Source: an uncultured Clostridium sp. | GTDB taxonomy: Bacteria > Bacillota > Clostridia > TANB77 > CAG-508 | Direction of reading: 5' to 3' | Assembly: GCA_902462295.1 (NCBI GenBank) | Contig: CABQAZ010000015.1 | Coordinates: forward strand, 1 to 42,332 | DNA length: 42,332 bases | Shown: piece after piece, positions 33,915-41,374 of the stretch | Layout of the letters: each line of letters opens with the position of its first letter | Position numbering within the stretch: position 1 is the first letter of the stretch | Program-made: the position numbers and the translations under genes | Notes under the pieces: model-generated | Database searches by the model: none | What the model saw: the letters and a program-made list of their open reading frames with translations, nothing else | Told to the model about the DNA's origin: nothing

Positions 33915-35546
33915 TTATTTTTTAAATTTCCACTTCATACTGATTTTATCTTGAGCTTTTTTATTTTTAGGAGAAATAAAATTTGCACGGTATTCTTGCT
34001 TCCAAACCGGAGGAACAAAAAAGCCATTTCCTTTAGTATTATAAGTAGGGACAATAGGTGCTGTATAAGGAACTCCAAAAGATTTTAAACTGCAAAGCAT
34101 AGATACATATATAAATAAACCGATTCCAATGCCTAAAAAACCAGCTGTAAAGCCAAGAGCTATAAACCAAAACCTAAATATACGAATATGGAATCCAAAA
34201 GAAAAATCAGGAATAGCAAAAGAAGCAATACCAGTCATAGCAACAACAATAATAAGTGTAGGACTAACAATACCAGCATTAACAGCAGCATCTCCTAAAA
34301 TTAAAGCACCTACAATACTAATAGAAGAGCCAATTGTGGACGGAACTCTAAGGCTAGCTTCACGTATTAATTCAAAAGGAATTTCCATAAGAAGAAGTTC
34401 AAAAATTATAGGAAAAGGAACATTTTCTCTTGCTGATAAAATTGAAAATAATAGTTCTGTTGGTAAAAGTTCTTGATGAAAGTTAGTAATAGCTGTGTAG
34501 ATACCTGGTAATAATAAAGTTATAAAAGAAGCTAACATTCGCATAACACGTAAAAAATTTGCAAATAATGGTCTTAAATTTGTATCTTCAGGAGAGAATA
34601 AAAAATCTTCAAGTGTAGCAGGTAATATTAATGCATATGGATTACCATTAATAAGTATAACAACTCTTCCATTAAATAAATATTTAGCACATTTATCAGG
34701 TCTTTCTGTAGAAAGAACTTGAGGGATACCAAAACCCTCATCAGTTTCAATTAATTGTTCTAATTGTCCTGTTGAGATTAGAGAATCAATTTCAAGATTG
34801 TGAAGTCTATATTTTGCTTCAGAAACTAGGTCACTATTTGCAATATCTTTAAGATAGCAAACACTACATTTTGTTTGACTTATTTTTCCTACAGGTATTG
34901 TTTCTATAACAAGATTTTCATTATTTACAATACGTCTAAGAATAGAAGTATTTGTTCTAATATTTTCAACGAAACCCTCTTGAGACCCTTTAATTATAGC
35001 TTCATTTTCTGGTTTGCTAATACTACGTTGTTCATATCTTTTTACATCAATGTCAAAAGCTACTGTAAGAGTATCAATAAAAAGTAAACAGTCTCCCATA
35101 TTAATTCCAGAAAAAACATCTTTATAATCTTTAACTTTATTTACACTATTTTGTGGTAATAAACAGTTATCAACATATTCAGACAAGCTACCCTCAAAAG
35201 GCTTATTATATCTATGCTTTCCCATCATTAAAGGTTTTAAAATAAAATCATTAATAGATATAGAATCAACCAATCCATCAATGTAGATTATAAAGCATTT
35301 ATGATTCTTATTATAGGCAAACATATTAAATTCTCTAACTATTATATCTGCACATATTAGTGTATTATATTTACTTTTTAAAAAATCTAAATTTTCTTTT
35401 ATATTTTCAAAAACTTTATAATTTGCCTCAGGTTGTGGAATGTTGTTACTATTTGAAGAATCAGTGCTGTCATTAATAAGAGAAAAATTATAATCATTAC
35501 TATCATTATATTTAATTAATTTATCAAAAAAACTTTTAAAACTCAT
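33915..35546 (-). CDS. GerA-family spore germination receptor subunit A
   Basis: This 543-residue protein is a GerAA/SpoVAF-type germinant receptor subunit of the spore inner membrane. The N-terminal soluble domain (about 1-290) has the conserved SINDFILKPLM, DIDVKRYEQRSISKPENEAI and EGFVENIRTNTSILRR. Then come LSTERPDKCAKYLFNGRVV and at least five membrane helices (about 300-490), with PFPIIFELLLMEIPFELIREA and ILGDAAVNAGIVSPTLIIVV typical of the family. gerAB and gerAC are not adjacent, so it is either an orphan A subunit or SpoVAF-like. No clear Shine-Dalgarno precedes the ATG on the minus strand. A forespore promoter is expected but none is obvious. Confidence 0.93.
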   Translation of the reverse strand: MSFKSFFDKLIKYNDSNDYNFSLINDSTDSSNSNNIPQPEANYKVFENIKENLDFLKSKYNTLICADIIVREFNMFAYNKNHKCFIIYIDGLVDSISINDFILKPLMMGKHRYNKPFEGSLSEYVDNCLLPQNSVNKVKDYKDVFSGINMGDCLLFIDTLTVAFDIDVKRYEQRSISKPENEAIIKGSQEGFVENIRTNTSILRRIVNNENLVIETIPVGKISQTKCSVCYLKDIANSDLVSEAKYRLHNLEIDSLISTGQLEQLIETDEGFGIPQVLSTERPDKCAKYLFNGRVVILINGNPYALILPATLEDFLFSPEDTNLRPLFANFLRVMRMLASFITLLLPGIYTAITNFHQELLPTELLFSILSARENVPFPIIFELLLMEIPFELIREASLRVPSTIGSSISIVGALILGDAAVNAGIVSPTLIIVVAMTGIASFAIPDFSFGFHIRIFRFWFIALGFTAGFLGIGIGLFIYVSMLCSLKSFGVPYTAPIVPTYNTKGNGFFVPPVWKQEYRANFISPKNKKAQDKISMKWKFKK

Positions 35547-35663
35547 ATTAGTAATATGTGTGAAAAAGGAAAAAAATATTCAAAAAACTTGAAAACAATA
35601 TAAGAATAATATATAATTAAATTAGTGCAATTTGCTATAATTGCGTATGACTAAGGAGGAAAA

Positions 35664-36782
35664 ATGAAAGATAAAATAATAAGTTTAATATTAGTTTTAA
35701 TAGTAATAGCAATTATAGTAGTAATCGGAATATTTGGATACACGATATATATAGAAATAACAGGAGAAGCTCCAATACAAATAGATTTTGAGGGATATGC
35801 AAATTTGTTTCAAACAGATAATACTAATAAAGATGCAATAGATACTAGTGTAGATATATTTAATGGTGTAGATGGAGGAACAACTTCTACACAACCGATT
35901 GTAACAAATGAAAAAAAATATAGACATTTATATGAACAATTAGATAGTACAGCAAAAACAATTTATGACAAGTTGTATGGAAATACGGAAAATTTAAAAA
36001 CAGGAACATATAGAGTAGAATTTGGAAATGAATTTCAAACATTATTATCAAAAGATGGAGGAGACAAAGAATTAAAAAAACAATATCAATCTGCAATAGA
36101 AGCATTGATATATGAAAATCCAGAGATTTTCTATTTAGATGCAACAAATATGTTTATAAATATTGAAAAAACAACTAAAATAACAGGCGTAAAATATAAT
36201 GTATATATTGATAATGGAACAAAAGCTAATTATTTAGCAGATGGATACAAAAACAAACAAGAAATAGATGAACATCAAACAAAAATAGAACAAGTTAGAG
36301 ATTATATTTTATCAAATTTAAATGGAAAAAGTGATTATGAAAAAATAAGATTAATACATGATTATTTAAGAGATACAATAGAGTATGATTCAACATTATC
36401 TAGAAACAATTCATATGATATATATGGAGCTTTAGTGTCAAGGATGTGTGTTTGTGAGGGATATGCAAAAGCATTTCAATATTTAATGAATGAAATAGGA
36501 ATAGATAATGTAATAGTAATAGGAACAGGGACAAATAGTAGTGGACAAACTGAAAATCATGCCTGGAATTATGTGAAATTAAATGAGGATTGGTATGCTG
36601 TTGATATAACTTGGGATGACCCAATAGTAATAGGAGATGGAATTTTACCAGAAAAATCTAAATATCAATACTTTTTAAAAGGTTCAGAAACAATGAATCA
36701 AAACCATGTTACATCTGGAAAATTTACAGATGCAGGACAAGTATTCACATATCCTACTTTAAGCAAAAATGATTATGAATAA
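35664..36782 (+). CDS. Membrane-anchored transglutaminase-like protein
   Basis: This 372-residue protein starts after AAGGAGG. The signal anchor is IISLILVLIVIAIIVVIGIF. A Thr/Asp/Asn-rich linker (about 45-82) and a helical region follow. The transglutaminase-like domain (about 205-330) has the triad Cys264 (VCEGYAKAFQYLM), His299 (NHAWNYV) and Asp314 (DITWDDP). In bacteria such extracellular domains are mostly thiol peptidases or cross-linking enzymes acting on wall or spore proteins. It is transcribed divergently from gerA; TATAAT at about 35634-35639 is a possible -10. It ends 20 nt before prfB, so prfB may be co-transcribed. Confidence 0.9.
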   Translation: MKDKIISLILVLIVIAIIVVIGIFGYTIYIEITGEAPIQIDFEGYANLFQTDNTNKDAIDTSVDIFNGVDGGTTSTQPIVTNEKKYRHLYEQLDSTAKTIYDKLYGNTENLKTGTYRVEFGNEFQTLLSKDGGDKELKKQYQSAIEALIYENPEIFYLDATNMFINIEKTTKITGVKYNVYIDNGTKANYLADGYKNKQEIDEHQTKIEQVRDYILSNLNGKSDYEKIRLIHDYLRDTIEYDSTLSRNNSYDIYGALVSRMCVCEGYAKAFQYLMNEIGIDNVIVIGTGTNSSGQTENHAWNYVKLNEDWYAVDITWDDPIVIGDGILPEKSKYQYFLKGSETMNQNHVTSGKFTDAGQVFTYPTLSKNDYE

Positions 36783-36802
36783 TATAAGAAAGGGTGAAAA
36801 GA

Positions 36803-37916
36803 TTGTTAGAATTAGAAGAAAATCAAAGAAAACTTGAAATATTAAAAAATAAAACATTAAGTTTAGGTGAGTCTCTTTGACATAAAATTATTAGAAAAAC
36901 AATTAAAAGAATTAGAAGCAGAGACAGTAAAAGAAGAATTTTGGAAAAAAGATACAAAAGAAACATCAAAAGTTTTATCTCAAATAAAACAAGCAAAAAA
37001 TAAAGTTGAACAATATAAAAAAATAGAAAATGAAATTGTAAATTTACTAGAACTAACTGAGTTAGCTAATTTGGAAAATGATATAGAAGTTGCAAAAGAT
37101 ATACTTAAATCTACAGCTAAATTAGAGAGTGAAATAGAAAAATTACAGTTAGAAACATTATTATCAGGAAAATATGACAAAAATAATGCGATATTAACAT
37201 TACATCCTGGTGCAGGAGGAACAGAGTCACAAGATTGGGCAGAAATGCTATATAGAATGTATACAAGATGGGCAGTAAAAAATGGATATGAAGTAAAAGA
37301 GCTTGACTATTTAGAGGGAGACGAGGCAGGAATAAAAAGTGTAACATTTGAAATTGTTGGAGAAAATGCTTATGGATATATGAAAGGTGAAATGGGAGTA
37401 CATAGATTGGTTAGAATTTCACCTTTTGATGCAGGTGGAAGACGACATACATCTTTTGCTTCATTGGAAGTTTTGCCTGAGATAACAGATGATGTTCAAA
37501 TTGATATTAATCCAGATGATTTAAGAGTGGATACATATAGGGCATCAGGTGCTGGAGGACAGCATATAAATAAAACTTCTTCAGCTGTTAGAATAACACA
37601 TATACCTACAAATATTGTGGTAGCATGCCAGTCTGAGCGTTCACAAATTCAAAATAGAGAGACTGCTATGAAAATGTTGAAATCTAAATTGCTTAATTTA
37701 AAAGAAAAGGAACAAAAAGAGACTATTGATGAATTGAAAGGGGAACAAAAGGATATTGCTTGGGGAAGTCAGATTCGTTCATATGTTTTTTGCCCATATA
37801 CACTTGTAAAAGACCATAGAACAAATTATGAGGTGGGTAATGTAGATGGTGTGATGGATGGAAATATAGATGGGTTTATAGAGGCTTATTTGAAATGGAA
37901 TATGGCTACTGAATAA
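36803..37916 (+). CDS. prfB: Peptide chain release factor 2, with programmed +1 frameshift
   Basis: RF2 releases peptides at UGA and UAA. The first 25 codons start at TTG 36803 (AAAGGGTG upstream): LLELEENQRKLEILKNK, ending GES-L. The in-frame TGA at 36878 follows CTT, giving the classic CTT-TGA-C slip site, with AGGTGAG as internal Shine-Dalgarno just before it. A +1 slip at 36878 continues in the main frame as DIKLLEKQLKELE. The joined product (36803-36877 plus 36879-37916) is 370 residues. The stop-recognition region appears as SPFDAGGRRHTSF, and the catalytic GGQ as GAGGQHINKTSSAVRI. The frameshift autoregulates RF2. It also shows UGA is a stop codon here. Repeat element copy 3 begins 23 nt after the stop. 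Confidence 0.97.
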
Positions 37917-37938
37917 TTATTTTTAAAGGTATTTTATA

Positions 37939-38122
37939 AGAAATCTTTGAACTATAGTTTTTCATTACATTCCTCAGTTTATTACAAAATTTAAGAAATT
38001 CTAATTTGTTTTATGGGTCCTTTCCACTATCGTGAACTCTTACCATAAATCCGCATAGAATTTCTAAAATTTTTTCATGCACATTCGTCATTTTATTCAA
38101 AGCTTATAGTTCAAAGATTTTT
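37939..38122 (+). repeat. 185-bp palindromic element, copy 3
   Basis: Third copy. The outer stem AGAAATCTTTGAACTATA pairs with TATAGTTCAAAGATTT, the inner stems and the loop core CACTATCGTGAACTCTTA are as in copies 1 and 2. The inner end of the outer stem is weaker here (GTTTTT opposite AAAGCT). It lies 23 nt after prfB and 29 nt before the direct repeat of the insertion sequence. Confidence 0.9.
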
Positions 38123-38150
38123 ATATATTAATTAAAAAAATTATTAAGTA

Positions 38151-38177
38151 ATGGAATATGTAACAAAATTAATTATT
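38151..38177. repeat. Left 27-bp direct repeat flanking the IS
   Basis: ATGGAATATGTAACA then AAATTAATTATT; identical to 39327-39353 and directly abutting the IS end. Confidence 0.9.
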
Positions 38178-38220
38178 TGTAGTGTTACAATAGATGTGAA
38201 ACAAAAATAATATAGAAAAA

Positions 38221-38285
38221 AAGTGATTCAAGTAGTATAATTGAATTGTCTAAAAACAAATTATACGAAAGGACTTGAATCACTT
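38221..38285 (+). promoter_or_regulatory. Stem-loop covering the transposase translation start
   Basis: AAGTGATTCAAGT (38221-38233) pairs perfectly with ACTTGAATCACTT (38273-38285), ending one base before the ATG. GTATAATT pairs with AATTATAC inside. The Shine-Dalgarno GAAAGG (38267-38272) falls in the internal loop. Such a structure would limit transposase translation. Confidence 0.7.
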
Positions 38286-39257
38286 ATGGATATTATAACA
38301 CAAAAAACAAAAAATACAAAGAGATATTTACCACATGAATTAAAAACAAGAATACATGCAGTAGAAATGTATAAAAATTGTGGAGATATAGGATATGTAT
38401 GTAGAAAATATCATATATCAAGAACATCATTGTGGAGATGGAATAAAAAATATGATAGTCAAAAAGAAAGTCTAGCAGATAAAAGTCACAGACCATTAAG
38501 AAAACATCCAACAGCACATACAGAGAAAGAAATGAAATGTATAAGAGACTTAATAAAAAGAAATCCACATATAACATTAAATGAAATATGGTATAAATTA
38601 AAAATAAATAAAGGATATGCAAGAAAACCAGTATCATTATATAGAATATTAAGAAAAATAGGATATTATAATAATCCAGAAATAAAAGGAACAAGTAAAA
38701 AGCACAATAAAGAATATCACACACCAAAGCAAATAGGAGAAAAGTGGCAAATAGACGTAAAATATGTACCTAAGGAATGTAAAGTGAAAGGATTGCCCCA
38801 AGATATAAGATATTATCAATATACATGTATAGACGAAGCAAGTAGAGAAAGATATTTGTATTGGTACGAAGAACATACACCAATAAACACGGTAGATTTT
38901 ATAAAGAGATGTATTAAATATTATGGATATAAAGCAAAAGAAATACAAACAGATAACGGAATAGAATTTACGTACAATCAAGCAGAAATAAAGAAAGAAC
39001 ATCCAATGGATAAGTTATTAAATAGTTTAAATATAAAGCATCATAAAATAAGACCAAGAACACCAGAACATAACGGAAAAGTAGAAAGAAGTCATAGAAA
39101 TGATAATGAAAGATTTTATAGTTGGCTTACATTTTATAGCTTAGAAGATTTAAGAAGACAAGGAGCAGTATATTTAAAGAGATCTAACAGAATACCAATG
39201 GCTGTTTTAGGATATTTGACACCAAAAGAAAAAAGAGCAGAATTAATGTGTGCATAA
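38286..39257 (+). CDS. IS transposase, DDE/rve integrase core
   Basis: Transposase of 323 residues. The N-terminal helix-turn-helix (about 15-55) is LKTRIHAVEMYKNCGD and SRTSLWRWNKKYDSQ; a second winged or HTH part lies at about 80-130. The rve core has D157 in KWQIDVKYVP, D223 in EIQTDNGIEFT and E267 in EHNGKVERSH, the DDE triad. The C-terminus RSNRIPMAVLGYLTPKEKRA is like IS481-type enzymes. ATG 38286 is chosen; a TTG at 38241 is in frame but lies inside the upstream stem-loop. All catalytic residues are present and the frame is intact, so the element may be active. Confidence 0.92.
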   Translation: MDIITQKTKNTKRYLPHELKTRIHAVEMYKNCGDIGYVCRKYHISRTSLWRWNKKYDSQKESLADKSHRPLRKHPTAHTEKEMKCIRDLIKRNPHITLNEIWYKLKINKGYARKPVSLYRILRKIGYYNNPEIKGTSKKHNKEYHTPKQIGEKWQIDVKYVPKECKVKGLPQDIRYYQYTCIDEASRERYLYWYEEHTPINTVDFIKRCIKYYGYKAKEIQTDNGIEFTYNQAEIKKEHPMDKLLNSLNIKHHKIRPRTPEHNGKVERSHRNDNERFYSWLTFYSLEDLRRQGAVYLKRSNRIPMAVLGYLTPKEKRAELMCA

Positions 39258-39326
39258 AATAAAAAACAAATTCAATATATTACAAGAATAATATATTAAT
39301 TTGTTTCACATCATTGACTAACATAC

Positions 39327-39353
39327 ATGGAATATGTAACAAAATTAATTATT
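39327..39353. repeat. Right 27-bp direct repeat flanking the IS
   Basis: Perfect copy of 38151-38177. The next base pairs lead straight into the -35 of the downstream gene. Confidence 0.9.
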
Positions 39354-39357
39354 CATA

Positions 39358-39386
39358 TTGCATATTAACATAAAATATGGTAAAAT
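39358..39386 (+). promoter_or_regulatory. Promoter of the 39452 gene
   Basis: TTGCAT, 17 bp and TAAAAT, starting 5 bp outside the IS target repeat. The hairpin AATCATGTATC/GATACATGATT with a T-rich loop (39387-39416) sits at the transcript start. Confidence 0.6.
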
Positions 39387-39451
39387 AATCATGTATCTTT
39401 TTTTGGATACATGATTTCGTAACCTGTAAAAATATTTTTGGAGGAAGCAGT

Positions 39452-40171
39452 ATGATTAAATTTACATTAAGAAGAAAAAAAGAAATCAAAAGTTCAGATG
39501 GCGGTAATATTCAGAACCAGCCGAACAACGCAAAAATTGTTTTGTGTGAGGCATCTAAGTTAAGCTTAGAAGATGAATTTATGAAGTACAAACCTCGCAC
39601 TAATAATGAAAAAGTATTTAAAATACGGCTGGAAGAGGCAATTAAGAGTGGGGTAAAGGATTTTTACAGACCAAATTGTGACCCATCTCTTGATGCCGAC
39701 GAAAAAATCTGTTATGTAACAGGAGCTGTTCCTGCTGTTGGAAAGACATTCGAATGGTGGGAAGAAAATGCTAAAAAATTCAGTGTTGAAAGAAAGTCCA
39801 GATTAGGAACAAAAAATGAATATATTGCATTTTTGGGTGTCTTAATTAAGGAACTTTCAATGACTGGATTGAGCATAGAAAACGCTTGGGACGTAGTATG
39901 CAATCATTCAGAAAAGATTGCACATTATGGAAACAGTGAAGAGAGAAAACGTGGATTTGAAAAAACTGGTTCAAGAGAGTTGGTAGGGTTTTATGATTTG
40001 GCCAACACGTTTAAAATGCTTGCAAGAGATGAAAATTATGGCGGTTTTTGGACTGCAAGTGGTGCTTATTACTGTAACAGTGATGAAGCAACATTATCGA
40101 TTATATTAAAATACCATAACTGTAATTGCAAAGAGAACTACAGTGTTGGTTGGATTGTTCTTGAGGAATAA
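39452..40171 (+). CDS. Protein of unknown family, 239 aa
   Basis: Not recognised. The ATG follows GGAGGAAGC. It is a soluble protein with a basic N-terminus (KFTLRRKKEIKSSDGG), a polar linker, then a mostly helical domain rich in Trp, Tyr, His and Cys: DFYRPNCDPSLDADEKICYVTG, FEWWEENAKKF, LSIENAWDVVCNHSEKIAHY, and a C-terminal beta-like part with GGFWTASGAYYCNSDEA and HNCNCKENYSVGW. The Cys and His clusters might bind a metal. Codons such as CGG, CTG, GGC and GCC make it stand out from core neighbours, as with the ter genes. A hairpin terminator follows. It sits directly beside the IS, so lateral arrival is plausible. Confidence 0.8.
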   Translation: MIKFTLRRKKEIKSSDGGNIQNQPNNAKIVLCEASKLSLEDEFMKYKPRTNNEKVFKIRLEEAIKSGVKDFYRPNCDPSLDADEKICYVTGAVPAVGKTFEWWEENAKKFSVERKSRLGTKNEYIAFLGVLIKELSMTGLSIENAWDVVCNHSEKIAHYGNSEERKRGFEKTGSRELVGFYDLANTFKMLARDENYGGFWTASGAYYCNSDEATLSIILKYHNCNCKENYSVGWIVLEE

Positions 40172-40202
40172 CTGGATAACTGACCGCTGAAAAATCTGAC
40201 AG

Positions 40203-40232
40203 ATAGAACCCTTTAAATAGGGGCTCTATTAT
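40203..40232 (+). terminator. Terminator after the 39452 gene
   Basis: ATAGAaCCCT pairs with AGGGgcTCTAT around TTAAAT; a short T/A stretch follows. Confidence 0.6.
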
Positions 40233-40290
40233 TGTTATAAATACAATAAATTTGTAATAAGTAACAAATAACCCAATAAATATATATAAT

Positions 40291-40331
40291 AATAGTAATG
40301 GTATTTAACTAAATACTGTTGCTATTTTTTT
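40291..40331 (+). promoter_or_regulatory. Terminator-like hairpin just before lysC
   Basis: AATAGTAATGGTATTT and AAATACTGTTGCTATT form an interrupted stem with an AACT loop, followed by seven T, 19 nt before the lysC start. A TATAAT at 40285-40290 lies just upstream. It could be a second terminator for upstream transcription or an attenuator. No lysine riboswitch fits in the space. Confidence 0.5.
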
Positions 40332-40349
40332 CACAAAATGAGGTTAAAT

Positions 40350-41315
40350 ATGGATACAATAGTGATTAAATTTGGAGGTAGTTCAGTAGCTGATAATGAA
40401 AAGTTACAGTCAGTTGCTAGTAAAACAATAAATTTATATGAAAAAGGAAATAACATAGTTGTTGTAGTATCTGCACAAGGTAAGACAACAGATAAATTGA
40501 TAAGTGAAGCAGAAGAATTATCATTAAAACCAAAAGCAAGAGAGATGGATGTATTATTAAGTGCAGGTGAACAAATTAGTGCAAGTAAATTAGCAATATT
40601 ATTAAATTATTTAGGATATGAAGCTGTATCACTTATGGGATGGCAGGTTGGAATACACACAAATGAAGATAATCAGAGTGCAAAAATAGAATATATAGAT
40701 ACAAAAAGAATAGAAGAAGAATTAAATGATGGAAAAATCGTTGTTGTTGCAGGATTTCAAGGTATTGATGAAAAGAATAATATCACAACACTAGGAAGAG
40801 GTGGTTCAGATACAACAGCAGTTGCATTAGCAGTTGCTTTACAGGCTAAACAGTGTTATATATATTCTGATGTGGATGGAATTTATACTGCTGATCCTAA
40901 TAAAGTAACAGAAACAAAAAAATTAAAAAATATATCATATGAGGAAATGCATTCTTTATCAAGTGAGGGTGCAAAGGTTTTACATGATAGATGTGTGGAG
41001 ATTGCTGAAAGAAATAACTTACCAGTAATAACAGGTTCAACTTTTAATGATAACCCAGGAACTGTGATTTCTCAAAAGATAGAAGCTTCGGGAGTAAAGA
41101 GTATTATTAAAAAGGATATTTCTAGAATTTCTATTGTTGGTTTTGGAATTAGTTCAAGAGATGAAATTCTTGATAAAATATTGGATGTTGCTAATAAAAA
41201 TAGTTTAGAGATTTTTAATATTGATATTAGTAGAACAAAGATATCTGTTGTTTTTAAAGAGTTGGTTAAAGATGAATTTGTTGATAAATTACATGATATA
41301 CTAATTTGTAAGTAA
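40350..41315 (+). CDS. lysC: Aspartokinase, short form
   Basis: Aspartokinase phosphorylates aspartate in the first step of lysine, threonine and methionine synthesis. ATG 40350 is preferred over ATG 40338 because GAGGT lies 5 nt before it and the protein then begins MDTIVIKFGGSSVADNEKL. It has 321 residues, clearly shorter than the ~400-450 of usual enzymes. The catalytic domain is complete: KFGGSSVA, LLSAGEQISASKLA, TLGRGGSDTTAVALA and YIYSDVDGIYTADP. After SSEGAKVLHDRCVEIA only one ACT-type segment remains (about 255-321, RISIVGFGISSRDEILDKIL). Loss of one ACT may change feedback inhibition. Confidence 0.95.
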   Translation: MDTIVIKFGGSSVADNEKLQSVASKTINLYEKGNNIVVVVSAQGKTTDKLISEAEELSLKPKAREMDVLLSAGEQISASKLAILLNYLGYEAVSLMGWQVGIHTNEDNQSAKIEYIDTKRIEEELNDGKIVVVAGFQGIDEKNNITTLGRGGSDTTAVALAVALQAKQCYIYSDVDGIYTADPNKVTETKKLKNISYEEMHSLSSEGAKVLHDRCVEIAERNNLPVITGSTFNDNPGTVISQKIEASGVKSIIKKDISRISIVGFGISSRDEILDKILDVANKNSLEIFNIDISRTKISVVFKELVKDEFVDKLHDILICK

Positions 41316-41319
41316 TATT

Positions 41320-41350
41320 AAAGGAGACCATGTAAGTCTCCTTTTATAAT
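41320..41350. terminator. Shared terminator between lysC and the right-edge gene
   Basis: AAAGGAGAC and GTCTCCTTT form a perfect 9-bp stem with a 7-nt loop; T/A-rich on both sides. Confidence 0.8.
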
Positions 41351-41374
41351 CTTTCTAATCTAACTAGTTACCAT

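Larger units (their letters stand above)
38178..39326 (+). mobile_element. Insertion sequence with DDE transposase, 1149 bp, 27-bp target duplication
   Basis: The left end is TGTAGTGTTACAATAGATG; the right end read inward is TGTATGTTAGTCAATGATG, both continuing into GTGAAACAAA. These make imperfect inverted repeats of about 28 bp starting with TGTA. Perfect 27-bp direct repeats touch both ends. A single transposase gene fills the element. Duplications of this length are known for IS1202-like elements and unusual for IS3 or IS481; the transposase resembles the IS481/rve type. The insertion lies between prfB and an accessory gene and leaves the latter's promoter intact. Confidence 0.85.

Noticed and set aside
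22761..38122. CRISPR-like or coding repeats
   Set aside because: Copies are thousands of bases apart, palindromic and without spacers or an open frame.
38293..39002. Minus-strand open frames opposite the transposase
   Set aside because: Hydrophobic shadow translations of the transposase frame; no ribosome binding site.
6786..40171. A prophage linking the accessory genes
   Set aside because: No integrase, capsid, tail or lysis genes; accessory genes are scattered singly between core genes.
40172..40349. Lysine riboswitch before lysC
   Set aside because: The space is too short and holds a terminator and a simple hairpin; no conserved L-box segments were seen.
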